Positions 25,577 through 35,030 of a DNA stretch of 64,000 nt are shown here, in pieces. Position numbers and translations under genes: made by a program. The DNA is from Azorhizobium sp965227945. GTDB lineage: Bacteria > Pseudomonadota > Alphaproteobacteria > Rhizobiales > Xanthobacteraceae. Below the pieces are notes generated by a model. The model was not told the DNA's origin, ran no database searches, and worked only from the letters and a program-made list of their open reading frames with translations. Numbering within the stretch: position 1 is the stretch's first letter; each line of letters starts with the position of its first letter. The stretch spans positions 186,001 to 250,000 of the forward strand of contig CBDDGQ010000005.1 of NCBI GenBank assembly GCA_965227945.1. The letters run 5' to 3'.

Positions 25577-26329
25577 ATGCCGACTTTCATCTCCGACGGC
25601 CTGGAGCTTGCCTATCTCGATGAGGGGGCGGGGGAACCCGTGCTGCTCATTCACGGCTTCGGCTCCACCAAGGAGATCAACTGGGTGTTCCCCGGCTGGG
25701 TGAAGACCCTGACCGAGGCCGGCCGGCGGGTGCTGGCATTCGACCATCGCGGCCATGGTGCCTCTGCCAAGCCCTATGATCCCGCGCTCTATCACACCCG
25801 TTTGATGGCCAAGGACGCCAAGACCCTGCTCGACACCCTGGGCCTGCCGCAGGCGGATGTGATCGGCTATTCCATGGGGGCGCGGGTGACCGCGCAACTG
25901 GCGATCACCGCGCCGCAGAGCGTGCGCGCGGCGGTGCTGGGGGGCCTCGGCATCCATCTGGTGGAGGGCGTCGGCCTGCCGCAATCCATCGCCGAGGCGC
26001 TGGAGGCCCCGAGCCTGGACGACGTGACCGACCCCATGGGCCGCATGTTCCGCGCCTTCGCCGACACCAACAAGGCCGATCTCAAGGCCCTGGCCGCCTG
26101 CATCCGCGGCTCGCGGCAGAGCCTGTCGCGGGAGGAGGTGGGCTCCATCCAGCCGCCGGTGCTGGTGGCGGTGGGGACACGGGACCAGATCGCCGGGGAC
26201 GCCCATGCGCTGGCGGCCCTGTTGCCACACGGGCAGGCGCTGGACATCCCGAATCGTGACCACAACCCGGCGGTGGGCGACAAAGTGTTCAAGCAGGGGG
26301 TGCTGGAATTCCTTGCGGCGCATGGCTGA
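25577..26329 (+). CDS. Alpha/beta-fold hydrolase
   Basis: 250 residues. Oxyanion region L-L-I-H-G-F-G-S, nucleophile elbow G-Y-S-M-G-A (Ser near residue 98), acid in V-G-T-R-D-Q-I-A-G-D and His in N-R-D-H-N. A complete catalytic triad is therefore likely. Substrate unknown. Single gene between the membrane protein and cysE. Confidence 0.82.
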   Translation: MPTFISDGLELAYLDEGAGEPVLLIHGFGSTKEINWVFPGWVKTLTEAGRRVLAFDHRGHGASAKPYDPALYHTRLMAKDAKTLLDTLGLPQADVIGYSMGARVTAQLAITAPQSVRAAVLGGLGIHLVEGVGLPQSIAEALEAPSLDDVTDPMGRMFRAFADTNKADLKALAACIRGSRQSLSREEVGSIQPPVLVAVGTRDQIAGDAHALAALLPHGQALDIPNRDHNPAVGDKVFKQGVLEFLAAHG

Positions 26330-26408
26330 AAGCCGTGGCGCGGGGTGACCTGACCACCGCGCCTCGGGTGTGTTAGAAGTGAGACCAACGGACTCCACGG
26401 AGGCAGCG

Positions 26409-27263
26409 ATGCTTCATCCAAGCTTGCATGTGACCAAGGCCGCCAATGATCGTCATCCCGACGTGGTGGACCCGGTATGGGGCCGCCTGCGCAAGGAAGC
26501 CGACGAGGCGGCCCTGCGCGAGCCGATCCTGGCCGGCTTCCTCATGGCGGCAGTGACCGGCCAGGCGAGTCTCGAGGCGGTGATCGCCGAGCGCATCGCC
26601 GCCCGGCTCGATCATGCGGACCTGCCCGGCGGCGCCATCCGCGCGGCCTACCATGCGGCCGTGGCGGCGGATGTGCGCATCGCTCAGGCGCTGCGGGCCG
26701 ACATCATGGCGGTGCTGGACCGCGACCCGGCCACCAGCCGGGTGCTGGAGCCGGTGCTCTATTATAAGGGCTTCCACGCCCTCCAGGCGCATCGCCTGGC
26801 CCATTGGCTGTGGGAGACCGGCCAGCGCGACACCGCGCTCTATCTGCAGAGCCGCGTGTCCTCGGCGCTCACCGTGGACATCCACCCGGCGGTGCCCATG
26901 GGGCGCGGCATCTTCCTCGACCACGCCACCGGGCTGGTGGTGGGGGCAACCGCGGTAATCGAGGACGACGTGTCCATTCTCCAGGGCGTCACCCTGGGCG
27001 GGACGGGCAAGGAGCGCGGCGACCGCCATCCCAAGATTCGCCATGGGGTGCTGATCGGCGCCGGGGCCAAGATCCTGGGCAATATCGAAGTGGGCCATTG
27101 CGCCCGTATCGCCGCCGGCTCGGTGGTGCTGCATCCGGTGCCGCCGGCCACCACGGTGGCGGGGGTGCCGGCGAAAGTGGTGGGGACCGCCGGCTGCGCC
27201 GAGCCGAGCCGCGCCATGGATCAGATGTTCGACGTGACCATTTTCGCCGGGGCCGACATCTGA
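26409..27263 (+). CDS. cysE: Serine O-acetyltransferase
   Basis: 284 residues from the ATG at 26409. An N-terminal helical SATase domain (D-P-V-W-G-R-L-R-K-E-A-D-E-A) is followed by a left-handed hexapeptide-repeat beta-helix (D-I-H-P-A-V-P-M-G-R-G-I-F-L-D-H-A-T-G-L-V-V-G and G-G-T-G-K-E-R-G-D-R-H-P). The conserved Asp-His pair in L-D-H-A-T-G is present. It makes O-acetylserine for cysteine synthesis, the sulfur source for Fe-S clusters. Confidence 0.92.
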   Translation: MLHPSLHVTKAANDRHPDVVDPVWGRLRKEADEAALREPILAGFLMAAVTGQASLEAVIAERIAARLDHADLPGGAIRAAYHAAVAADVRIAQALRADIMAVLDRDPATSRVLEPVLYYKGFHALQAHRLAHWLWETGQRDTALYLQSRVSSALTVDIHPAVPMGRGIFLDHATGLVVGATAVIEDDVSILQGVTLGGTGKERGDRHPKIRHGVLIGAGAKILGNIEVGHCARIAAGSVVLHPVPPATTVAGVPAKVVGTAGCAEPSRAMDQMFDVTIFAGADI

Positions 27264-27473
27264 GGGCGAGAATTTAACGCCGGGGCTGTGGATCCCGCAT
27301 GCCATGCGGCGTTTATCCACCAGACGCTCTTTTTCGTGGGCCGGCAGCGGCCGACGTTTCGGGCGCCAGGGATCGGCATCGGTTCCTGAGCGCCGTTTGA
27401 CCACCGGCTGCAAAGGGGCGGCTGCATCCCACGGACGCCTGCGGGCGCATCGTGCCATTTCGGAGGACGAGAG

Positions 27474-27683
27474 TTGGAAAAGACCGAGATCGAACGTGTT
27501 CAGCGCTACTTGCGCACCCTGTTCGGCAATCCGCAGATCAAGGTGACCGCGCGCCCGAAGAAGAATGACTCGGCGGAAGTGTATCTCGGCGAGGAGTTCA
27601 TCGGCGTGCTCTTCAAGGACGATGAGGACGACGAGCTGTCCTACAACTTCCAGATGGCGATCCTCGACAGCGACCTGGACTGA
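27474..27683 (+). CDS. DUF3126 family protein
   Basis: 69 residues, TTG start (GGAGGACGAGAG upstream). The sequence M-E-K-T-E-I-E-R-V-Q-R-Y-L-R-T-L-F, V-Y-L-G-E-E-F-I-G-V-L and Y-N-F-Q-M-A-I-L-D-x-D-L-D is the DUF3126 pattern, a small acidic family widespread in alphaproteobacteria, usually next to cysE. Function unknown. It lies 210 bp after cysE. Confidence 0.88.
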   Translation: MEKTEIERVQRYLRTLFGNPQIKVTARPKKNDSAEVYLGEEFIGVLFKDDEDDELSYNFQMAILDSDLD

Positions 27684-27815
27684 GCGGCCGCGGGGAGCGC
27701 GCGCCGCTCCCCGTCCACCGCCGGTCGCGCGCAGGCCGAGGCCACAAAGTGGCTTCCCCCGCCCGCGGGCAGCCGCTACATCGGGTTGGCATACAATATC
27801 CAGCCGAGGCCTTCC

Positions 27816-28592
27816 GTGCCCGTCCTCGAAATCGCCGGCGAACATTTCCGCATCCAGATCGATGGGGCGCCCACCGCGCCGCCACTGGTGCTGGCCCACT
27901 CCCTGGGCACGGCGCTGGAGATGTTCGATCCCGTCATTCCCGCGCTGACCCAGAGGTTCCGTGTGGTGCGCTATGATGCGCGCGGCCACGGCCACAGCAG
28001 CGCCCCCGACGCCGTCTACCCCATGGGGGAACTGGGCCGCGACCTTCTCAACATCCTCGACCGCCTGAACCTGGGGCCGATGGATCTGTGCGGCCTGTCC
28101 CTGGGGGGCATGGTCGGCCAATGGATGGCGCTGCATGCGCCGCAGCGGCTGCGCCGGCTGGTGCTGGCCAACACCACCGCTTATGCCGGCCCGCCGCGGG
28201 TCTGGGACGGACGCATCAAGGCGGTGCGCCACACCGGCACCGCCCCCATTGCCGACGCGGTGATCGACAGCTGGTTCACGCCGGAGTTCCGCGCCCGCAG
28301 CCCGGAGGCGGTGGCCACGGTGCGGGCGATGATCGTCGCCACCCCGAAGGCCGGCTATATCGGCACCAGCTGCGGCATGCGGGACATGGATTTCCGGGCC
28401 GCGCTGCCGCGCATCACCACGCCGACGCTGGTCATCGTCTCCGACGCCGACCGGGCGACGCCCCCGGCCTGGGGCGAGGCCATCGCGGCGGCCATTCCTG
28501 CGGCGAAGCTGGTGCGGCTGCCCGGCGCGCATCTCTCGCCCATCGAGCAGCCGGAGCGGTTCGCGGCGGCGGTGACCGACTTCCTCGCCTGA
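27816..28592 (+). CDS. Alpha/beta hydrolase, 3-oxoadipate enol-lactonase-like
   Basis: 258 residues from a GTG at 27816 (CCGAGG five bases upstream); a TTG at 27786 would add ten. PcaD-like features: L-V-L-A-H-S-L-G-T-A-L-E-M-F-D, R-Y-D-A-R-G-H-G-x-S, nucleophile elbow G-L-S-L-G-G-M-V-G-Q-W, acid in V-S-D-A-D, His in G-A-H-L-S. Family enzymes hydrolyse beta-ketoadipate enol-lactone in aromatic degradation. No other pca gene lies nearby, so the exact substrate is open. Confidence 0.75.
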   Translation: MPVLEIAGEHFRIQIDGAPTAPPLVLAHSLGTALEMFDPVIPALTQRFRVVRYDARGHGHSSAPDAVYPMGELGRDLLNILDRLNLGPMDLCGLSLGGMVGQWMALHAPQRLRRLVLANTTAYAGPPRVWDGRIKAVRHTGTAPIADAVIDSWFTPEFRARSPEAVATVRAMIVATPKAGYIGTSCGMRDMDFRAALPRITTPTLVIVSDADRATPPAWGEAIAAAIPAAKLVRLPGAHLSPIEQPERFAAAVTDFLA

Positions 28593-28758
28593 CGGGCGAC
28601 GCCTCGGACATCGCGCCCCTGGGGCCCGCGGCGCGGGCGCCCGGGCGTCCTTGGGAGGCTTGGCGTCCGCCGCCACATGGCGTAGGCGTTAGGCCAGATG
28701 CAGCGGACCTCTCGGCAGAGGGGCGCGGCGCCGTCGTGGCGACAACCGGAGACGCAGG

Positions 28759-29826
28759 ATGAGCGGCACGCACAGCCACGGGACGCCGTCCCCCGGTCCT
28801 CTCGCCTCAGCCGCAGCGGGCCCTGGCACAGGGGCGGGGCATCCCGGCCACGACGATCACGACCACGACGATCACGACCATGCGGGTCATGACCACGCCG
28901 GTCACGATCACGCCGGCCATGGCGGCCACGGGCATGCGGGCCACGCCCATGCGGTGCCCACCTCGCTGCGGGCTTTCGCCATCGGCGCTTCGGTCAATTT
29001 TGCCTTTGTCGTGATCGAGGCCGGCTTCGGCTATTTCGCCGATTCCCTCGCCTTGATGGCAGATGCGGGACACAACCTCTCCGACGTGCTGGGCTTGCTG
29101 CTGGCCTGGGCCGCCGCCTGGCTGTCGCAGCGCGCGCCCACCGCCCGGCGCACCTTCGGCTATGGCCGGACCTCCATCCTGGCGGCGCTGACCAATGCCA
29201 TCATTCTGCTGGTGGGCACCGGCGGCATCGTGGTGGAGGCCATCTCCCGCCTTACGGATCCCGCCCCGGTGCAGACCGGCATCGTCATGGTGGTGGCGCT
29301 GGTGGGCATCGGGGTGAATTTCGGCACCGCGCTGCTGTTCATGGCCGGCCGCAAGGGCGATCTCAATGTCCGCGGCGCCTTCGTCCATCTCATGGCCGAT
29401 GCGGCGGTGTCGCTGGGGGTGGTGGTGGCCGCGGGGGTGATTGCCTTCACCGGCTGGCTGGTGCTGGATCCCCTGGTCAGCCTGGCGATCGCGGTGGTCA
29501 TTGTGGTTGGCACCTGGAGCCTGTTCCGCGACAGCGTGGATCTCGCCATCGATTCCGTCCCGGCCCATGTGGACCGGGGCGCGGTAGAGACCTATCTCGG
29601 CAGCCTTCCGGGCGTGGTCGAGCTGCACGATCTGCACATCTGGGGCCTGTCCACCACGGAAGTGGCGCTTACCGTCCATCTGGTGCGCCCGGCCCATGGC
29701 CTGGACGACGCCTTCCTGGCGGAGACCTGCCATGTTCTGAAGTCCCGCTTCGGCATCGGCCACGCCTCCATCCAGGTGGAAGCGGGCACGCAACCCTGCA
29801 TGCTGGCGCCCGCCCACGTGGTGTGA
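28759..29826 (+). CDS. CDF-family cation efflux protein with His-rich N-terminus
   Basis: 355 residues. Residues 29-66 are a repetitive His/Asp/Gly metal-binding tail built from H-D-D-H-D-H and H-A-G-H-D units. Six membrane spans follow, with the transport-site pattern A-D-A-G-H-N-L-S-D in span 2 and H-L-M-A-D-A-A-V-S in span 5. The C-terminal cytoplasmic domain ends V-E-L-H-D-L-H-I-W-G-L-S. This is the CzcD/ZitB type exporting Zn, Co, Cd or Ni. The His tail probably senses or buffers metal. Confidence 0.9.
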   Translation: MSGTHSHGTPSPGPLASAAAGPGTGAGHPGHDDHDHDDHDHAGHDHAGHDHAGHGGHGHAGHAHAVPTSLRAFAIGASVNFAFVVIEAGFGYFADSLALMADAGHNLSDVLGLLLAWAAAWLSQRAPTARRTFGYGRTSILAALTNAIILLVGTGGIVVEAISRLTDPAPVQTGIVMVVALVGIGVNFGTALLFMAGRKGDLNVRGAFVHLMADAAVSLGVVVAAGVIAFTGWLVLDPLVSLAIAVVIVVGTWSLFRDSVDLAIDSVPAHVDRGAVETYLGSLPGVVELHDLHIWGLSTTEVALTVHLVRPAHGLDDAFLAETCHVLKSRFGIGHASIQVEAGTQPCMLAPAHVV

Positions 29827-29840
29827 GCACGCGGTCGGGC

Positions 29841-30734
29841 TCAGTCGAGCTTCAGCGTCTCCAGGGTCTCGGCGATGCGCCGGCGGGCCGCGTCACCGAG
29901 CGGCAGGATGGGGCGGGGCGGCTGCGCCTGGCACAGGCCCAGCAGATCCGCCGCCAGATACATCACCCGCAAGCTGGAAAAGGCCTTGAAGAGGGCCCAC
30001 AGCGGCTCTAGCCGGGCATCGAGGGCCCGCGCGCCGGCGGCGTCCCCGCCCTGCGCGGCGCGGGTCAGGGCCAAAGCGGTGCGGGGAAATAGCCCCGCCA
30101 TGACGCTGTACCAGGTGTCCCCACCGGCGATCAGCGCCTCGGTCACGTTCCAGTCGCCGCTATAGCCGAGCGCAAAGCCCTCCGGCACCGTGCGCCGCAG
30201 CTCCGCGAGGTGGGCGGGGGCGTCGGGGCCCTCCGGGCTCGGGCTCTTGAGCCCGACGATCCCCTCCAGGCGGCTGAGACGGCCGATGAGCGCCGGGCTG
30301 AAGCGGAAATGGGTGGTGCCGGGATTGTCGTAGATGCACAAGGGCAGGCCGCTGTCCCGCGCCACCGTGACGAAATGCTCATAGACCTCGTCTTCGGTCA
30401 GCGGCGTGTAGGACACCGCCGCCAGCAGGCCGGCCATGGCGCCCGCCGCCTTGGCATCCTGCGCCAGGCGCACCGCATCGTCCGTCCGCAAGGCGCCGAC
30501 GCCCACCAGCAGCGGCACGTCTCCGGCGGCCGCCAGGGCCGCCTCGAGCGCGCGGCGCCGTTCGTCCCGCGTCAGATAGGCGTAGGTCCCGGTGCTGCCG
30601 AGCAGGCCGATGGACTCCACCTTGGCGGCGCTCAGCGGCGCGATCAAGCGCCCGAGCGCGGCGAGATCCACGCGGCCATCGGCATCCGACGGGGTGATGG
30701 GAAACGCGGACAGGCCCTTCAACGCAATCGGCAT
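29841..30734 (-). CDS. Dihydrodipicolinate synthase (DapA)-family aldolase
   Basis: 297 residues, TIM barrel. The Schiff-base Lys is in I-V-G-L-K-S-P, and the catalytic Tyr is in L-C-I-Y-D-N-P-G-T-T. The usual G-x-x-G-E motif is G-S-T-G-T here, so it is likely not the lysine-pathway DapA but a paralog cleaving or forming a 2-oxo acid. Stands alone between the CDF gene and the formate dehydrogenase operon. Confidence 0.82.
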   Translation of the reverse strand: MPIALKGLSAFPITPSDADGRVDLAALGRLIAPLSAAKVESIGLLGSTGTYAYLTRDERRRALEAALAAAGDVPLLVGVGALRTDDAVRLAQDAKAAGAMAGLLAAVSYTPLTEDEVYEHFVTVARDSGLPLCIYDNPGTTHFRFSPALIGRLSRLEGIVGLKSPSPEGPDAPAHLAELRRTVPEGFALGYSGDWNVTEALIAGGDTWYSVMAGLFPRTALALTRAAQGGDAAGARALDARLEPLWALFKAFSSLRVMYLAADLLGLCQAQPPRPILPLGDAARRRIAETLETLKLD

Positions 30735-30842
30735 CTGATCTCGATCCTTGCTGCGGGCAGCAAGCTACACCGCCACGCTTCAGGCGCAACCGGGCGCACC
30801 TGCGAGATCAACCGGCCGCAGCGTGGCGGGCGGGCCGGACCG

Positions 30843-31124
30843 TCAGCTGGCCGCCGGGCGGTTCAGGCCTTCCAGGGCCTCTTTGGCGATGGGCGAGAGG
30901 GCGCCGCCGCCCTGGTCCACGATCAGGCGGATCTTGGCCCGCATGCGCGGGTCCCAGAACTTCTGGATGTGGACGCGGGTGCCTTCCACCGCCGCCGCAT
31001 GGGGCTGGCTGGCGAAGAAGGTGGCGATCTGATTGGCCATATAGACCAGCCGGTCATCGGTGCTGGTGTGCGACGCGCTGTCGGAATGCGCGCCGTCGTG
31101 TTCGGTGGTGGAGCTATGCGACAT
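30843..31124 (-). CDS. fdsD: Formate dehydrogenase delta subunit
   Basis: 93 residues; the start at 31124 overlaps the end of fdhD by 11 bases. Matches the FdsD pattern: R-L-V-Y-M-A-N-Q-I-A-T-F-F, W-D-P-R-M-R-A-K-I and L-S-P-I-A-K-E-A-L-E-x-L. The N-terminal 25 residues are a Ser/His-rich extension. FdsD is a small soluble subunit needed for assembly and stability of the NAD-dependent Fds complex. Last gene of fdsGBA-fdhD-fdsD. Confidence 0.88.
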   Translation of the reverse strand: MSHSSTTEHDGAHSDSASHTSTDDRLVYMANQIATFFASQPHAAAVEGTRVHIQKFWDPRMRAKIRLIVDQGGGALSPIAKEALEGLNRPAAS

Positions 31125-32076
31125 GGGCCTGCCGTGGGGACGCCCCGAGGTCGATGCGCTCGGGATGGGTGAAGAGATCAAAGCCGTCGCTGCGAACGAC
31201 GGCGGCGAGAGTGATGCCCGCTTTGTCTGCGGTGCGGATGGCCAGCGAGGTGGGCGCGGAGACTGCGGCGATCACCGGAACCCCCAGCACCGCCGCCTTC
31301 TGCACCATTTCAATGGACACCCGGCTGGTGAGCAGCAGCAACCCGCGCGCCGGATCGGCCTCCAGGCGCGCCACCTTGCCCACCAGCTTGTCGAGGGCAT
31401 TGTGGCGGCCGACATCTTCGGCCACCGCCAGCAGGCCGCGCCCGGGCTCGAAATAACCGGCCGCATGCACCGCGCGGGTCTCGTGGTTCAGCGCTTGCGC
31501 CGGACCCAGCAGCGCCATGGCCTCCAGCAGCATGGTCGCCGCGAATACCGGGCGCGCGGTGACCTGGGCGGCCGGCCGGATGGCTTCCGCCAGGCTTTCC
31601 ACCCCGCACAGGCCGCAGCCGGTGGGGCCGGCCAGATAGCGCCGGCGGGCGCCCAGCACCGCCATCTTGTCCTCGGCGATCCACATGCGGGCTTCGATGC
31701 CGTCCTCCACCGCGATCACGTCGAGGCTGAGGATTTCGGCTGGCGTGGCGACGATGCCTTCGGTCAGCGAGAAGCCCAAAGCGAAGGCCTCGATATCCAC
31801 GGGGGAGGCCATCATCACCGCATGGGTGGTGCCGTTAAAAGTGAGGGCGACAGGGGTCTCCTCGGGCACGGCGCGCTCGCCGTCGGTGACGCCGTCCGCC
31901 CGCCACACCGCCCGCGTCACGCGCCGCACCGGCTCCGGCATGTCCGGAATCTCCGGCAGATCGCTCTCGGTCACGCTGCTGGTCAGGTCCGGCATGATGC
32001 CGGCGGGCGGTGTCACGTCAGGCAGTCCCATTTCGGGCGTGTGGTTCGAGCCGTGGCTCGGGTCTTCCTGGGGCAT
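31114..32076 (-). CDS. fdhD: Formate dehydrogenase accessory sulfurtransferase FdhD (FdsC)
   Basis: 320 residues, about 45 longer at the N-terminus than usual. The C-x-x-C pair is C154/C157 in G-P-T-G-C-G-L-C-G, and the C-terminal half has D-V-G-R-H-N-A-L-D-K-L and S-R-V-S-I-E-M-V-Q-K-A. FdhD/FdsC moves sulfur from a cysteine desulfurase to bis-MGD molybdenum cofactor before insertion into FdsA. It sits between fdsA and fdsD as in Rhodobacter-type operons. Confidence 0.92.
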   Translation of the reverse strand: MPQEDPSHGSNHTPEMGLPDVTPPAGIMPDLTSSVTESDLPEIPDMPEPVRRVTRAVWRADGVTDGERAVPEETPVALTFNGTTHAVMMASPVDIEAFALGFSLTEGIVATPAEILSLDVIAVEDGIEARMWIAEDKMAVLGARRRYLAGPTGCGLCGVESLAEAIRPAAQVTARPVFAATMLLEAMALLGPAQALNHETRAVHAAGYFEPGRGLLAVAEDVGRHNALDKLVGKVARLEADPARGLLLLTSRVSIEMVQKAAVLGVPVIAAVSAPTSLAIRTADKAGITLAAVVRSDGFDLFTHPERIDLGASPRQAHVA

Positions 32077-32183
32077 CGGACGCCTCGCGCTGGCCGTGGG
32101 CCTTTCACATTGGCGCCGAAGGTCCCAAGGTCAAGCCGGCCGCGCTCACGCGCGACCGGGCAGAGGGCCGAAAGGCCCGTGGG

Positions 32184-35021
32184 CTACTCCGCCGCCGTGG
32201 CGATGCGGCGGCTTTCGCGGGAACGCTTCTCGTAATTCTCCTGCCACGGGCTCGGCCCGTTGGAGGGCGCCACCTGCACCGCGGTGACCTTGTATTCGGG
32301 ACAATTGGTGGCCCAGTCGGAGAAGTCCGTGGTCACCACATTGGCCTGGGTCACCGGATGGTGGAAGGTGGTGTAGACCACCCCCGGCGACATGCGCTCG
32401 GAGATCTTGGCCTTGAGCGAGGTGCCCCCGGCGCGGCTCTCCAGCTTCACATAATCGCCGTCGCGAATGCCCCGGTTCTCGGCGTCGTGCGGGTGGATCT
32501 CCAGCACGTCCTCGGGATGCCAGGCCACATTCTCGGTGCGGCGGGTCTGGGCGCCCACATTGTAGTGGCTGAGGATGCGCCCGGTGGTGAGCAGCAGCGG
32601 GAAGCGCGGGCCGGTGCGCTCGTCGGTGGGCACGTATTCGGTGAGCATGAACTTGCCCTTGCCGCGCACGAAGCCGCCGATATGCATCACCGGGGTGCCT
32701 TCCGGCGCCGCGGCGTTGCAGGGCCACTGCACCGAGCCCATCTCGTCCAGCTTCTGGTAGGAGACGCCGGTGAAAGTGGGGGTCAGGCGGGCGATCTCAT
32801 CCATGATCTCGCTGGGATGGCTGTACTCCATGGGATAGCCCATGGCGTTGGACAGGAGCATGGTGACCTCCCAGTCCGCATAGCCATTCTTCGGCGCCAT
32901 CACCTTGCGGATGCGCTGGATGCGGCGCTCGGCATTGGTGAAGGTGCCGTCCTTCTCCAGGAAGGAGCAGCCCGGCAGGAAGACATGGGCGAAGTTCGCC
33001 GTCTCGTTCAGGAACAGGTCCTGCACGATGATGCATTCCATGGCCCCGAGGCCGGCGGACACATGGCGGGTGTCGGGATCGGACTGCAGAATGTCCTCGC
33101 CCTGCACATAGAGGCCCTTGAACGTGCCATCCACCGCCGCATCGAACATGTTGGGGATGCGCAGGCCGGGCTCTTCGTCCAGCTTCACGCCCCACACGCC
33201 TTCGAACAGCGCACGGGCATCCCCGTCCGAGACGTGGCGATAGCCGGACAGTTCGTGCGGGAACGAGCCCATGTCGCACGCGCCCTGGACGTTGTTCTGG
33301 CCGCGCAGCGGGTTCACGCCCACGCCCTTGCGGCCGATATTGCCGGTGGCCATGGCGAGGTTGGCGATGGCGATGACCGTGGTGGAGCCCTGCGAATGCT
33401 CGGTCACCCCCAGGCCGTAATAGATCGCCGCATTGCCGCCGGTGGCATAGAGCCGGGCGGCGGCGCGCAGCTCGGCCGGATCGACGCCGGTATACTTCTC
33501 CACCGCTTCCGGCGAATGGCGCTCATCGGCCACGAAGGCCGCCCATTCCTGGAACTCGTCCCATTCGCAGCGTTCGCGCACGAAGGTCTCGTTCACCAGA
33601 CCTTCGGTGACGATGACGTGGGCCAGCGCCGTGACCACGGCCACATTGGTGCCGGGCCGCAGCGGCAGGTGATAGTCCGCTTCCACATGCGGGGTGCGCA
33701 CCAGATCGATCTTGCGCGGGTCCACCACGATCAGCTTGGCGCCTTCGCGCAGGCGCTTCTTCATGCGCGAGCCGAACACCGGATGGCCGTCGGTGGGGTT
33801 GGCGCCGATCACCAGGATGGTGTCGGTGTCCTCGATGGAATCGAAGTCCTGGGTGCCGGCCGAGGTGCCGTAGGTCTGCGACAGGCCATAGCCGGTGGGC
33901 GAGTGGCAGACGCGGGCGCAGGTGTCGACATTGTTGTTGCCGAAGCCGCCGCGGATCAGCTTCTGGACCAGATAGGTCTCTTCATTGGTGCAGCGGGACG
34001 AGGTGATGCCGCCCACCGACAGGCGCCCATACTTCGCCTGGATGCGCTTGAACTCGGAGGCCGCGTAGCCGATCGCCTCTTCCCAGCTCACCTCGGTCCA
34101 GGGATCCTGGATGGATGCGCGGATCATCGGCTTGAGGATGCGCTCCTTGTGCGCTGCATAGCCATAAGCGAAGCGGCCCTTGACGCAGGAATGGCCGCGG
34201 TTGGCCTTGCCGTCCTTGTAGGGCACCATGCGCACCAGCTCGTCGCCGCGCATCTCGGCCTTGAAGGTGCAGCCGACGCCGCAATAGGCGCAGGTGGTCA
34301 CCACCGAATGCTCCGGCGTGCCGATGGCGATCACCGACTTCTCGTTCAGCGTCGCGGTGGGGCAGGCCTGCACGCACGCGCCGCAGGACACGCATTCGGA
34401 TGAGAGGAAGGTCTCGCTCATGCCCGCCGACACCCGCGAGCCGAAGCCGCGGCCGGAGATGGTCAGCGCAAACGTGCCCTGCACCTCTTCACAGGCGCGC
34501 ACGCAGCGGTTGCATACGATGCACTTCGACTGCTCATAGGTGAAATAGGGGTTGGACTCGTCCTTGCCCAACTTGGTGTGGTTCTCGCCCTGGTAGCCGT
34601 AGCGCACCTCGCGCAAGCCGACCACGCCGGCCATGTCCTGCAACTCGCAATCGCCATTGGCCGAGCAGGTCAGGCAGTCGAGGGGATGGTCGGAGATATA
34701 GAGCTCCATCACCCCCTTGCGGATCTGCTTCAGGCGCTCGGTCTGGGTCTTGACCACGATGCCCTCTGCCACTGGCGTGGTGCAGGAGGCGGGCGTGCCG
34801 TTGCGGCCTTCGATCTCGATCAGGCACAGGCGGCAGGAGCCGAACGCCTCCAGCATGTCGCTGGCGCACAGCTTGGGGATCTGGTTCCCCACCTCCATGG
34901 CGGCGCGCATGATGGAGGTGCCTTCCGGCACCTGCACCTTCATGCCGTCGATGGTCAGCGTCACCAGCTTTTCGGCCTTGGAGAGCGGGGTGCCGTAGTC
35001 GATTTCATGCACGAGGGACAT
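32184..35021 (-). CDS. fdsA: NAD-dependent formate dehydrogenase, molybdenum alpha subunit
   Basis: 945 residues. In order: a plant-type 2Fe-2S domain (G-S-C-R-L-C-L-I-E), the H-x3-C-x2-C-x5-C site (D-H-P-L-D-C-L-T-C-S-A-N-G-D-C), two 4Fe-4S motifs (C-I-V-C-N-R-C-V-R-A-C and C-V-S-C-G-A-C-V-Q-A-C-P), another 4Fe-4S (C-A-Y-C-G-V-G-C), then the bis-MGD domains. The molybdenum-ligand cysteine is in R-V-C-H-S-P-T-G, so a cysteine, not selenocysteine, enzyme. It oxidises formate to CO2 in the cytoplasm, passing electrons to FdsB and NAD. It gives reductant for autotrophic or methylotrophic growth. Confidence 0.95.
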   Translation of the reverse strand: MSLVHEIDYGTPLSKAEKLVTLTIDGMKVQVPEGTSIMRAAMEVGNQIPKLCASDMLEAFGSCRLCLIEIEGRNGTPASCTTPVAEGIVVKTQTERLKQIRKGVMELYISDHPLDCLTCSANGDCELQDMAGVVGLREVRYGYQGENHTKLGKDESNPYFTYEQSKCIVCNRCVRACEEVQGTFALTISGRGFGSRVSAGMSETFLSSECVSCGACVQACPTATLNEKSVIAIGTPEHSVVTTCAYCGVGCTFKAEMRGDELVRMVPYKDGKANRGHSCVKGRFAYGYAAHKERILKPMIRASIQDPWTEVSWEEAIGYAASEFKRIQAKYGRLSVGGITSSRCTNEETYLVQKLIRGGFGNNNVDTCARVCHSPTGYGLSQTYGTSAGTQDFDSIEDTDTILVIGANPTDGHPVFGSRMKKRLREGAKLIVVDPRKIDLVRTPHVEADYHLPLRPGTNVAVVTALAHVIVTEGLVNETFVRERCEWDEFQEWAAFVADERHSPEAVEKYTGVDPAELRAAARLYATGGNAAIYYGLGVTEHSQGSTTVIAIANLAMATGNIGRKGVGVNPLRGQNNVQGACDMGSFPHELSGYRHVSDGDARALFEGVWGVKLDEEPGLRIPNMFDAAVDGTFKGLYVQGEDILQSDPDTRHVSAGLGAMECIIVQDLFLNETANFAHVFLPGCSFLEKDGTFTNAERRIQRIRKVMAPKNGYADWEVTMLLSNAMGYPMEYSHPSEIMDEIARLTPTFTGVSYQKLDEMGSVQWPCNAAAPEGTPVMHIGGFVRGKGKFMLTEYVPTDERTGPRFPLLLTTGRILSHYNVGAQTRRTENVAWHPEDVLEIHPHDAENRGIRDGDYVKLESRAGGTSLKAKISERMSPGVVYTTFHHPVTQANVVTTDFSDWATNCPEYKVTAVQVAPSNGPSPWQENYEKRSRESRRIATAAE

Positions 35022-35030
35022 GGACGTCTC

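Noticed and set aside
26373..28676. 767-codon minus-strand open frame opposite cysE, DUF3126 and a hydrolase
   Set aside because: Three well-supported plus-strand genes occupy this stretch; the antisense product is low complexity.
28843..28956. His-repeat coding DNA as a CRISPR-like array
   Set aside because: Repeat units are 12-15 bases, in frame, with no spacers; they code the metal-binding tail.
32010..34403. 797-codon plus-strand open frame opposite fdsA
   Set aside because: Antisense shadow of a clear formate dehydrogenase gene; His/Gly/Arg-rich product.
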